In this document: in pieces, positions 45,880 to 53,845 of the stretch | Layout: every line of letters begins with the position of its first letter | Numbering within the stretch: the first letter of the stretch is position 1 | NCBI GenBank assembly: GCA_963789515.1 | Contig: CAWBKW010000002.1 | Span: 434,001-498,000, forward strand | Length of the DNA: 64,000 nt | Direction: 5' to 3' | From: JBAXEO01 sp963789515 | GTDB lineage: Bacteria > Actinomycetota > Coriobacteriia > Anaerosomatales > JAAXUF01 | Notes under the pieces: generated by a model | Told to the model about the DNA's origin: nothing | Databases searched by the model: none | What the model saw: only the letters and a program-made list of their open reading frames with translations | Made by a program: the position numbers and the translations under genes

Positions 45880-46460
45880 ATGCGCAGAACACTCTCACTG
45901 CTTATCGTCGTCGTCCTGGCGCTCGCTCTCGCCGGTTGCGGCGGCGACCCAGCGGCCGAGGCTCCCGCCCCGGATCCCGCCGCAGCTCCGGCACCCGCCG
46001 CAGCCCCTGTCGGATGGAGCCACGATCGGGGACCGCTCGGCCAACGTCACCTCGACCTTCGAGGCGTTCCCGCAGGGGGACGTTCGTGCCGTCAGACCTC
46101 AAGAGCGCCATCGACGCCAAGGAGCCCACCCTCATCTTCTTCTACGATTCATCGGCCACGAGCAAGGCCAACCGCAAGATCATCGACGCGGTTCGAACCG
46201 ACAATCGCGGCGACGTGGGGCTCTACACCTACGACATCAGCAAGTTCGTGGTGACATCGCCCACAGGAGTGGTGACCGTCGACCCGGCACTTGCCAACGA
46301 CCCGAACGCGACCCAGGCGGTCCAACTGGCCAAGGCGCTGGGGGTCTCGTCGGCGCCCTTCGTCGTCATCACCGACGGGCAGGGCTACATCACCTGGCGG
46401 TTCCGCGGCCTGCTCGACAAGGCCTTCCTCGAGCGCGAGGTGCAGCGCGCCGCACGATAG
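45880..46460 (+). CDS. Thioredoxin-fold lipoprotein without CxxC (two frame breaks)
   Basis: The N-terminus MRRTLSLLIVVVLALALAGC is a lipoprotein signal with lipobox LAGC, followed by a Pro/Ala-rich linker. Two extra bases, near 46012 and 46078, must be skipped to join the segments DGATIGDRSANVTSTFEAFPQG and TFVPSDLKSAIDAKEPTLIFFYDSSATSKANRKIID. Corrected length is 192 residues. The C-terminal domain resembles thioredoxin (LIFFYDSS, SSAPFVVITDGQGYITWRF with the cis-Pro), but SATS replaces the redox CxxC, so disulfide exchange is unlikely. Function is unknown. rarA starts 11 bases after it. Confidence 0.72.
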
Positions 46461-46471
46461 GGGCGTGGAGT

Positions 46472-47842
46472 ATGCAGTCGCTGTTCGATGAGAGCGCCGA
46501 CCGGCTGCGGGCGGCGGCCGCCCCGCTGGCCGCCCGGATGCGTCCGCGAACCCTCGACGAGTTCGTCGGTCAGGACGCCGCAGTCGGAGCAGGCACTTGG
46601 CTGAGGCGCGCGATCGACGCCGACGCCTTGTCGTCGGTGATCCTGTACGGTCCCGCCGGCACGGGAAAGACGTCCCTCGCTCGCATCATCGCAGCAGCAA
46701 CCCAGGCCCGTTTCGAGGAGGTCTCGGCGGTCACCGGCGGGGTCGCCGAGATTCGCAAGGCGATCTCGGCGGCGAGCGACAGGCTCGGCCTGACGGGCCA
46801 GCGCACCATTCTGTTCATCGACGAGATTCACCGCTTCTCCAAGTCCCAGCAGGATGCCCTGCTGCACGCCGTGGAGGACCGGATCGTCGTCCTGGTCGGA
46901 GCGACCACTGAGAACCCCTTCTTCGAGGTGAACGCGCCGCTCATCAGCCGGTCGCGCGTTGTCGAACTGCAGCCCTTGTCGGATGAGGACGTCCGAGAGA
47001 TCGTGTGCCGGGCGGCGATCGACGAGAGAGGACTTGCGGGCCGGTTCCTGCTCGACCCCGCAGCCGAGGATGCCATCGTGCTCACCGCCGGCGGGGATGC
47101 CCGCGTGGCGCTCACGACGTTGGAGCTGGCGGTGGCGATGGTGTCGGCCGGCGTCGAGGGTGCGGCGGGGACGGTCACGGTGGACGCGGTGCGCGAGGCG
47201 TCACCGACGCGCATCCTGCCCTACGACAAGACGGGTGACGTTCACTACGACGTGATCTCGGCGTTCATCAAGTCGATGCGCGGGAGTGACCCCGATGCAG
47301 CGGTCTACTGGCTCGCGCGGATGATCAACGGTGGCGAGGACCCCAAGTTCATCGCGCGACGCATGCTCATCTTCGCCTCCGAGGACGTCGGCAACGCCGA
47401 TCCCCAGGCGCTGCTCGTGGCTCATGCGGCGTTCAAGGCCGCCGAGTCGATCGGCTGGCCCGAGGCGCGCATCAACCTCGCTCAGGCGGCTATCTACATG
47501 GCCCTGGCTCCGAAGAGCAACGCAGCCTACGCGGCCGTCGACGCTGCGCTCGCCGAGGTGCGCAACGGTCCGGCGCGTGCGGTGCCCAGTCACCTCCGGG
47601 ACCGGCACCGGCCCGGCGCCGAGACATACGGCCCCTACCGCTACCCTCACGACTTCGAGGATGCCGTTGTGGAGCAACGCTACCTGCCCGAAGGCATCGA
47701 CCGGGGCGCGTTCTTCTCGGCATCGCCGCGGGGCTGGGAGGCCGAGCAGCGGGCTCGGCTCGATGCGATCCGACGCCCGCATACCGACAGCGATGCGCGG
47801 ACGGACGACTCGGATTCGCGCGGATCCTCGGGCGGTCGCTGA
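46472..47842 (+). CDS. rarA: Replication-associated recombination ATPase RarA
   Basis: A 456-residue AAA+ protein of the RarA/MgsA/WRNIP1 family. It starts QSLFDESADRLRAAAAPLAARMRPRTLDEFVGQD. Walker A is YGPAGTGKTSLA, Walker B is LFIDEIHRFSKSQQDALL, and sensor 1 is VGATTENPFFEVN. The C-terminal tetramerisation region has DAAVYWLARMINGGEDPKFIARRMLIFASEDVGNADP and YGPYRYPHDF. It acts at stalled replication forks. The C-terminal 25 residues are a polar Asp/Ser-rich tail. Confidence 0.97.
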   Translation: MQSLFDESADRLRAAAAPLAARMRPRTLDEFVGQDAAVGAGTWLRRAIDADALSSVILYGPAGTGKTSLARIIAAATQARFEEVSAVTGGVAEIRKAISAASDRLGLTGQRTILFIDEIHRFSKSQQDALLHAVEDRIVVLVGATTENPFFEVNAPLISRSRVVELQPLSDEDVREIVCRAAIDERGLAGRFLLDPAAEDAIVLTAGGDARVALTTLELAVAMVSAGVEGAAGTVTVDAVREASPTRILPYDKTGDVHYDVISAFIKSMRGSDPDAAVYWLARMINGGEDPKFIARRMLIFASEDVGNADPQALLVAHAAFKAAESIGWPEARINLAQAAIYMALAPKSNAAYAAVDAALAEVRNGPARAVPSHLRDRHRPGAETYGPYRYPHDFEDAVVEQRYLPEGIDRGAFFSASPRGWEAEQRARLDAIRRPHTDSDARTDDSDSRGSSGGR

Positions 47843-47875
47843 CGGTGCCCGACACGCCGTCTGAAGCTGCGGCTC

Positions 47876-47884
47876 TGCTACACT
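47876..47884 (+). promoter_or_regulatory. Extended -10 promoter before the 47921 gene
   Basis: TGC-TACACT lies 36 bases before the GTG start at 47921 and after the rarA stop. It would drive the 47921 gene and possibly the rsbW-sigB pair. Confidence 0.5.
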
Positions 47885-47920
47885 GACGGCGTCGGAGAAG
47901 CGCCTGTCGAGGGGGTCTTT

Positions 47921-48391
47921 GTGTCCGTTACGACCGGTCTGCTCGCGGTGCTGCTCGTCCTTGCCAGCGCTCTGTGCGGAGTGGCGATCTGGGCGCTCAC
48001 TGAGGCCGTGAAGACCGTCCGCTCAGCCCGGTTGTTAGCCGACGACCTCGACACCCGTCTTGTGCCGTTGCTCGATAAGGCAGACGTCACCGTCGATGCG
48101 ATGAACGCCGAGCTCCTGCGCATCGACCAGATCGTGACGCGCGTCGAGGAGGTCACCGACCGGGTCAACAGCACCTCGCGGACCGTGCAGGAGGTCGCCA
48201 ACGCACCCGGCGAGATCGTCAACGACCTCGCCGACCGGGTCCGCCGGGCGTGGAAGACGCGCAAGCAGCCGCCGCGGGAACCGGTTGATGTTCCCGTACC
48301 TGATGAGCCCGAGTCCGAGTCCGAGTTCGAGTCACAGGAGCCGGTGCGCGCTCCGGAAGACGTGTCCCCCTCGCTAGGAGGCGATCTCTGA
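47921..48391 (+). CDS. DUF948-like membrane protein with coiled coil
   Basis: A 156-residue protein with one N-terminal membrane helix (LLAVLLVLASALCGVAIWALTEAV) and a long amphipathic helix (about 35-105) rich in regularly spaced Leu, Val and Ile, as in DUF948 proteins and apolipoprotein-like helices. The C-terminus is Pro/Glu-rich and disordered. Similar proteins are found with general stress regulons in Gram-positives; that link here is only positional, as the RsbW-like gene starts five bases after its stop. Confidence 0.7.
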   Translation: MSVTTGLLAVLLVLASALCGVAIWALTEAVKTVRSARLLADDLDTRLVPLLDKADVTVDAMNAELLRIDQIVTRVEEVTDRVNSTSRTVQEVANAPGEIVNDLADRVRRAWKTRKQPPREPVDVPVPDEPESESEFESQEPVRAPEDVSPSLGGDL

Positions 48392-48396
48392 GTCCC

Positions 48397-48798
48397 ATGG
48401 CAAAAGACCAGATCACACTCATCGTTCCGGCGAAGAACGAGTACGCCAAGACGGTCAGGATGACGGCATCGGCACTCGTGAGCCGCATCGGGATGAGCTA
48501 TGACGAGGTGGAAGACGTGCGTATGGCCGCCGATGAGGCGTTCGTGTACGCGTCGGACACGCTGCGCGACGATGGCGAGATACAGTTCGTGTTCCTTCTC
48601 GGCGACGGGGAGATCGAGATCGATGTGTGCCTCGGCAACGAGGAGCCCCGCTCGGAGGGCGATTCGGAGCGCAGTGTCGCGTACGCGACGTTCATCCTTG
48701 AGTCCGTCTGTGACCGATACGAGTTCGCGAGCGACGAGAACGGCGCGCACCTACGCCTCTTCAAGCGCGCGGGGGGCACCGATGCCGATCAGGCGTAG
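48397..48798 (+). CDS. RsbW/SpoIIAB-like anti-sigma factor with degenerate ATP site
   Basis: A 133-residue HATPase-fold protein. DEVEDVRMAADEAFVYASDT corresponds to the N-box region of RsbW, but the invariant Asn (EACTNA-type) is replaced by Tyr. The DxGxG and GLGL glycine boxes are not recognisable (CLGNEEPRSEGD and SVAYATFILESVCDRYEF at those places). It is therefore probably an anti-sigma factor that does not bind or hydrolyse ATP normally. It overlaps the sigma gene by 17 bases, so the two are clearly partners. No anti-anti-sigma gene is adjacent. Confidence 0.8.
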   Translation: MAKDQITLIVPAKNEYAKTVRMTASALVSRIGMSYDEVEDVRMAADEAFVYASDTLRDDGEIQFVFLLGDGEIEIDVCLGNEEPRSEGDSERSVAYATFILESVCDRYEFASDENGAHLRLFKRAGGTDADQA

Positions 48799-49567
48799 CC
48801 CGCAGAAGCAGACCCGCAAGCTTTCCTGGGACAAGGTCTATACCAAGGAGCTCTTCAGCCGATACCGGGCAACCGGTGATGAGGAAGCGCGCGACGAGCT
48901 GATCACGATGTACCTGAACCTCGTCAAGTACCTGGCCAGCCGGTTCAGGAACCGGGGTGAGCCTATCGACGACCTGATCCAGGTCGGGACCATCGGCCTC
49001 ATCAAGGCCATCGACCGCTTCGATATCGACCGCCAGGTCGAGTTCACCACCTACGCGACGCCAACGATCGTCGGGGAGCTGAAGCGGCACTTCCGCGACA
49101 AGGGCTGGGCCATCAAGGTGCCCCGGCGCCTCCAGGAGCTCTCGTTCAAGGTGAACCAGGCCATCGACGCGCTGACACAGCGGCTCCAGCGTTCGCCGAC
49201 CATCGCAGAGATCGGTGAGTACCTCGGAGTCACTTCCGAGGAGGTCCTCGAGGCCATGGAGACGAGTGAGGCGTACAACTTCGTCTCACTTGAGACAGAC
49301 CGAGGCGGTGACGGGTCGGACTCGTTCTCCATTCTTGAGTATGTCGGCAAGGACGACGCGCTGATGGCCGTCATCGACGACAGGACCACGCTTTCCGCGG
49401 CGTTCAAGAAGCTGACTCCTCAAGAGCAGCGTGTCCTGTACCTGCGATTCTTTGAGGGTCTTACACAGACCGAGATAGCCCGTCAGCTCGAGATCTCGCA
49501 GATGCAGGTCTCGCGCCTGCTGCGCAGGACACTCAAGATCCTGCGCGAGAACATCGTCAGGGAGTGA
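48782..49567 (+). CDS. SigB/SigF-family RNA polymerase sigma factor
   Basis: A 261-residue sigma-70 family protein of the SigB/SigF/SigG type. Region 2 is LVKYLASRFRNRGEPIDDLIQVGTIGLIKAIDRFD and EFTTYATPTIVGELKRHFRDKGW. Region 3 follows (VPRRLQELSFKVNQAIDAL). Region 4 is LTPQEQRVLYLRFFEGLTQTEIARQLEISQMQVSRLLRRTL. Region 1.1 is absent. Start at ATG 48782 inside the end of the anti-sigma gene. It likely controls a general stress or developmental regulon. Confidence 0.92.
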   Translation: MPIRRSPQKQTRKLSWDKVYTKELFSRYRATGDEEARDELITMYLNLVKYLASRFRNRGEPIDDLIQVGTIGLIKAIDRFDIDRQVEFTTYATPTIVGELKRHFRDKGWAIKVPRRLQELSFKVNQAIDALTQRLQRSPTIAEIGEYLGVTSEEVLEAMETSEAYNFVSLETDRGGDGSDSFSILEYVGKDDALMAVIDDRTTLSAAFKKLTPQEQRVLYLRFFEGLTQTEIARQLEISQMQVSRLLRRTLKILRENIVRE

Positions 49568-49574
49568 GACGTTC

Positions 49575-50735
49575 GTGACCACCCCCGAGGCACGGTACGC
49601 ACGCCTGAGAACCACCGCCGTCACGGTGTGGGGTGCGATCGGTGTGTTGATTCTCCTTGCGGTCGCGTTCTGGGGGCTCGGGAAGATCTCGGCAGCGCTC
49701 GTGCCGTTCGTTATGGCGTTCGTGATCGCGTTCCTGCTCAACTGGCCGGTGAGCGCGCTGGTCGCGCGGGGGATGAAGCGCGGCGTAGCGGTCCTCGTCT
49801 GTCTCCTCCTCGGCATGCTGGTCCTCGGTGCAGCGATCACGCTGCTCGCCCCTCCGGTGTCGCGCCAGGTTGTCTCCTTCGCCCAGTCAGCACCTGCGGC
49901 TCTGAACGCTCTTGAGCGTGGCGCGACTCAGGTCCAGAGCCGCTTCACCGACCTGGTCATTCCGAGCTGGACCAACGGCATCCTGCAGTCCGCGACCGCG
50001 CAGGTATCGCAGATCGCGGTGAGTGTCGGAAACGACCTCGCCACCGTGGTGGTCAGCGCGGGCGGCGGTGTGGCCACCGGCTTCTTCGACATCTTCATCG
50101 CGCTGGTCATCGCGTACTGGGCACTCAAGGACCTCCCCAAGCTTCGCGAGGAGATCCTGCTCATCGCCGGCCCCAAGTTCGAGGGCGATGCCGAGCTGCT
50201 CATCGGTACGGTGACCAAGGTGGTCGGCGGCTACCTGAAAGGGCAGACGATCGCGTCTTTCGTCACCGGTTCGCTGGTGGCGATCGGGCTCACGATCTTC
50301 CACGTGCCCTACGCCCTGGTCATCGGGATCATCGCCTTCGTGCTGAACTACATCCCGTATGTGGGGCCCTTCATCACGGGTCTCATCGCGGGGATAGTCG
50401 GGTTCTTCGTCGGCCCCTGGACCGCGGTTGCCGCGATCGCCGTCGTTGTCGTCGCCCAGAACTTCACCGATACCGTGGTCACGCCGCGGGTGATGTCGGA
50501 CCAGGTCGACCTCCATCCGATCCTCGTGATACTCTCCCTGCTCATCGGCGCTACCCTGTTCGGGATACCTGGCATGCTGTTCGCCATCCCCGTGGCAGCG
50601 ACCGGCAAGGGGCTCTTCGTCTACTACTACGAGCGGCGCACGCAGCGGCAGCTCGGCAGTGAGGACGGGGCGCTCTTCAGGGGAGCCGGGATGCGATCCG
50701 GGCGGCGATTCCGAGCCCGACCCGGCATCGCCTGA
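49575..50735 (+). CDS. AI-2E family transporter
   Basis: A 386-residue membrane protein of the AI-2E (UPF0118) family, with about eight helices. Typical blocks are ALVPFVMAFVIAFLLNWPVSALV, the soluble stretch after it, and GIIAFVLNYIPYVGPFITGLIAGIVGFFVG followed by VVAQNFTDTVVTPRVMSDQVDLHPILVILSLLIGATLFGIPGMLFAIPVAA. Members export autoinducer or act as Na+/H+ antiporters; the substrate here is unknown. The GTG start is seven bases after the sigma gene stop, so it may be in the same operon. alaS follows. Confidence 0.9.
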   Translation: MTTPEARYARLRTTAVTVWGAIGVLILLAVAFWGLGKISAALVPFVMAFVIAFLLNWPVSALVARGMKRGVAVLVCLLLGMLVLGAAITLLAPPVSRQVVSFAQSAPAALNALERGATQVQSRFTDLVIPSWTNGILQSATAQVSQIAVSVGNDLATVVVSAGGGVATGFFDIFIALVIAYWALKDLPKLREEILLIAGPKFEGDAELLIGTVTKVVGGYLKGQTIASFVTGSLVAIGLTIFHVPYALVIGIIAFVLNYIPYVGPFITGLIAGIVGFFVGPWTAVAAIAVVVVAQNFTDTVVTPRVMSDQVDLHPILVILSLLIGATLFGIPGMLFAIPVAATGKGLFVYYYERRTQRQLGSEDGALFRGAGMRSGRRFRARPGIA

Positions 50736-50777
50736 TGGCATGGCCGTGTGACACGCGAACGCATGAGGAGCGATGAG

Positions 50778-53399
50778 TTGAACTCAGCCGAGATTCGAGA
50801 GAGCTACCTTTCCTTCTTCGAGAGCAAGGGCTGTCGCCGGCAGCCGTCGTCATCGCTGATTCCCGACGATCCGTCCTTGCTGCTCACTACGGCCGGGATG
50901 GTTCAGTTCAAGCCGGTGTTCCTCGGTGCCAAGAGCCTCGGGTTCACGCGGGCCACGACCGTCCAGAAATGCGTTCGGACGACCGACATCGATATCATCG
51001 GCACTACCGGACGCCATCACTCCTTCTTCGAGATGCTCGGCAACTTCAGTTTCGGCGACTACTTCAAGTCCGAAGCGTCCGCGTGGGCGTGGGAGTACTC
51101 GGTCGACGTGCTCGGGCTCGATCCCGACCGCATCTGGGTCTCGATCTTCGAGGACGACGACGAGGCCGAGTCGATCTGGGTCGATGAAGTCGGCTTCCCG
51201 CGGGAGCGCATCGTGCGCATGGGAGCCAAGGACAACTTCTGGTCGGCGGGGCCGACCGGTCCCTGCGGGCCGTGCTCCGAGCTCTACTACGACCAGGGTC
51301 CCGAACTCGGGTGCGACAGCCCTGACTGCGCCGTCGGCTGCGACTGCGACCGCTATCTGGAGTACTGGAACCTCGTGTTCATGCAGTACGACCGCGCCGA
51401 AGACGGCACCCTGAACCCGTTGCCCAAGCCGAGCATAGACACCGGTATGGGACTCGAGCGCATCGCCGCGATCCTCCAGGGCGTCCCGACGAACTTCGAG
51501 ACCGACATCCTTCGCTCGCTCATGTCGCTGGCCGAGGAGATCACCGGTGCCGACTACGGGTCCGGTGAGAAGTCGGACACCTCGGTGCGCATCATCGCCG
51601 ATCACGCCCGGGCCGTGACGTTCCTCATCGCAGACGGCATCATCCCGAGCAACGAAGGCCGCGGCTACGTTCTGCGGCGACTGCTGCGCAGGGCGGTGCG
51701 TCACGGGCGGCTGCTCGGCGTCGAGGACCCGTTCCTCGTGCGCCTCATCGACCGCGTGATCGAGCTCATGGGCTCTGCCTATCCCGAGATCGTCGAACAC
51801 CGCGAGCTCATCAACAGCATCGTCGCCAGCGAGGAAGACCGTTTCGGCGCGACCCTTCGCCAAGGCGTCGGCTTCCTCGAGACCGAACTCGCCGCGCTCT
51901 CCGCTGCGGGGGGCACCATGCTCAACGGCGCGACTGCCTTTGCGCTCCACGACACCTACGGGTTCCCCTTCGAACTCACCGCCGAGATCGCCGCCGAGAA
52001 GGGCGTTTCCGTGGACGTCGACGCGTTCTCGGCGGCCATGGAGGAGCAGCGCGAACGTGCTCGGGCCGCGGTCAAGGACGACTCGTGGAGCACGTTCGGC
52101 GGTGCGGTCGCCGAGATCGCCAAGGAGGGGACCACCACCGAGTTCGTCGGCTACGATCACGACGAGGCCGACACCATCGTGCTCGCCGTCGTCTCGGAGG
52201 GCCAGAGGGTTCCTCGGCTGGAGGCCGGGCAGTCCGGCGAGATCGTCCTGGTGAGCACGCCGTTCTACGGCGAGCAGGGCGGCCAGGTCGGCGACACCGG
52301 TGTCATCGAGTCGGGCGAGTGCCGCTTCGTGGTCGAGAACACCAAGATCGGGCAGGGCGTTACCACACACATCGGCGTGGTCGAGCGTGGCGAGTTCTCG
52401 GCGGGCGCCGAGGTTCACGCCGCTATCGATGTCCTCCGCAGGGAGCGCATCCGCCGCAACCACACCGCCACCCACCTTCTGCACTGGGCGCTGCGGCTGG
52501 TGCTGGGCGAGCACGCGAAGCAGGCCGGCTCCTCCGTCTCTCCCGAGCGTCTGCGCTTCGACTTCACGCATTTCGAGGGGATGAGCGCCGCCCAGCTCGA
52601 CAAGGTCGAGCGGCTGGTGAACGCCAAGATATTCGAGGACCATCCCGCTCGCGCCTACGAGACGTCCATCGCTTCGGCGAGGGAAGCCGGCGTGACGGCG
52701 CTGTTCGGTGAGAAGTACGGCGACTTCGTGCGTGTGCTCGAAGTCGGCAACTTCTCAAAGGAACTCTGTGGCGGCACCCACGTCGGTCGGACCTGCGAGA
52801 TCGGGTTCCTCAAGATCGCCAGTGAGAGTAGCGTCGGCGCCAATCTGCGCCGTATCGAGGCGGTCACGTCGTTCGACGCCTATGACTACATCCGCGTCGA
52901 GGAGGCCGAACTCGCCGAGGCCGCAGCGGTGTTCAAGGTCCCGACGCGTGACGTGAGTGAGAAGGCCGCCCAGACGGTGAAACGCCTGAAGGAGATCGAG
53001 GCCGGTGCTGTCCGCGTCAAGGAAGCGATGGCAGCCGGTGACATCGGACAGCTGCTCGATCAGGCGGTCGATATCGGCTACAAGGTCGTCGTGTCCGGGG
53101 CCGACCCGATGCTTCCGACGGGTATGCGAAGCCTCTGGGATGTCCTGCGCACGCGTGGTGCGAACGCCATCGTCCTTGTCGTGGCCGACGCCGAAAGCGG
53201 CAAGCCGATAGTGCTTGCCGCCGGTGACGATACCGCCATCGGTGCGGGATTCAACGCCGGGGTGCTGGTCAAGCAGATGTCCGAGGTTCTCGGCGGGCGC
53301 GGTGGCGGCAAGCCAAGCATGGCCCAAGGCGGCGGCGAGAACGTCGGCGCCATGGACGACGCGCTCCGAGTCGCCCGAGACGCGCTCGGAATCGGCTAG
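50778..53399 (+). CDS. alaS: Alanyl-tRNA synthetase
   Basis: An 873-residue class II synthetase. The catalytic core has LLLTTAGMVQFKPVFLG, RHHSFFEMLGNFSFGDYFK and the Gly-rich motif 3 region SIDTGMGLERIAAI. The editing domain zinc site is HTATHLLH and CGGTHV. The C-terminal DHHA1 domain ends GGRGGGKPSMAQGGG. An insert CDSPDCAVGCDCDRYLEYWN follows GPCGPCSELYYD, as in many AlaRS. The TTG at 50778 with AGGAG seven bases upstream is favoured; the GTG at 50748 would add ten residues. ruvX follows after 11 bases. Confidence 0.96.
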   Translation: MNSAEIRESYLSFFESKGCRRQPSSSLIPDDPSLLLTTAGMVQFKPVFLGAKSLGFTRATTVQKCVRTTDIDIIGTTGRHHSFFEMLGNFSFGDYFKSEASAWAWEYSVDVLGLDPDRIWVSIFEDDDEAESIWVDEVGFPRERIVRMGAKDNFWSAGPTGPCGPCSELYYDQGPELGCDSPDCAVGCDCDRYLEYWNLVFMQYDRAEDGTLNPLPKPSIDTGMGLERIAAILQGVPTNFETDILRSLMSLAEEITGADYGSGEKSDTSVRIIADHARAVTFLIADGIIPSNEGRGYVLRRLLRRAVRHGRLLGVEDPFLVRLIDRVIELMGSAYPEIVEHRELINSIVASEEDRFGATLRQGVGFLETELAALSAAGGTMLNGATAFALHDTYGFPFELTAEIAAEKGVSVDVDAFSAAMEEQRERARAAVKDDSWSTFGGAVAEIAKEGTTTEFVGYDHDEADTIVLAVVSEGQRVPRLEAGQSGEIVLVSTPFYGEQGGQVGDTGVIESGECRFVVENTKIGQGVTTHIGVVERGEFSAGAEVHAAIDVLRRERIRRNHTATHLLHWALRLVLGEHAKQAGSSVSPERLRFDFTHFEGMSAAQLDKVERLVNAKIFEDHPARAYETSIASAREAGVTALFGEKYGDFVRVLEVGNFSKELCGGTHVGRTCEIGFLKIASESSVGANLRRIEAVTSFDAYDYIRVEEAELAEAAAVFKVPTRDVSEKAAQTVKRLKEIEAGAVRVKEAMAAGDIGQLLDQAVDIGYKVVVSGADPMLPTGMRSLWDVLRTRGANAIVLVVADAESGKPIVLAAGDDTAIGAGFNAGVLVKQMSEVLGGRGGGKPSMAQGGGENVGAMDDALRVARDALGIG

Positions 53400-53410
53400 C
53401 GGCGACACAC

Positions 53411-53845
53411 GTGCGGGTACTCGGGCTCGACATCGGAGAGAAGCGGATCGGCGTTGCCGTGTCCGACCCTTCCGGCTCGGTTGCGACTCCGCTCGCCGTG
53501 CTCGACGCGCGGCGAGCGCTGGGAGACGGCCAGGAACTCGCACGTCTCGTGGCTGACTACGACGTCGAGCTGCTGGTCGCAGGCCTCCCGCTGTCTCTCG
53601 ACGGCAGCGAGGGTCCCCAGGCGCTCCGGGTCCGCAGCGCGGCGCAGCGCCTTGCAGGACTCGTCTCGCTGCCTCTTGAGTTCGCCGACGAGCGCCTGTC
53701 TTCGACCGAGGCGCGACGCACGATGACCGACGCCGGCGTCACCGACCGCGACAAGCGTGGAAGCATCGACATGGTGGCCGCGGCGATCTTCCTGCAGACC
53801 TACCTCGACGCCTGCCGAGAGACCACCACGGGGTCTGAGGAATGA
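53411..53845 (+). CDS. ruvX: YqgF/RuvX family pre-16S rRNA nuclease
   Basis: A 144-residue RNase H-fold protein. MRVLGLDIGEKRIGVAVSDPSG carries the first catalytic Asp, ELLVAGLPLSLDG matches the VVGLPL strand, and SIDMVAAAIFLQTYL carries the last Asp. YqgF trims the 5' end of 16S rRNA precursors in several bacteria. The alaS-yqgF-mltG order is common in Firmicutes and Actinobacteria. The GTG start at 53411 is the first after alaS. Its stop overlaps the mltG start (ATGA). Confidence 0.93.
   Translation: MRVLGLDIGEKRIGVAVSDPSGSVATPLAVLDARRALGDGQELARLVADYDVELLVAGLPLSLDGSEGPQALRVRSAAQRLAGLVSLPLEFADERLSSTEARRTMTDAGVTDRDKRGSIDMVAAAIFLQTYLDACRETTTGSEE

Noticed and set aside
50850..52643. Nearly 600-codon minus-strand frame opposite alaS
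   Set aside because: Shadow of alaS; composition follows complementary codons and no motif is present.
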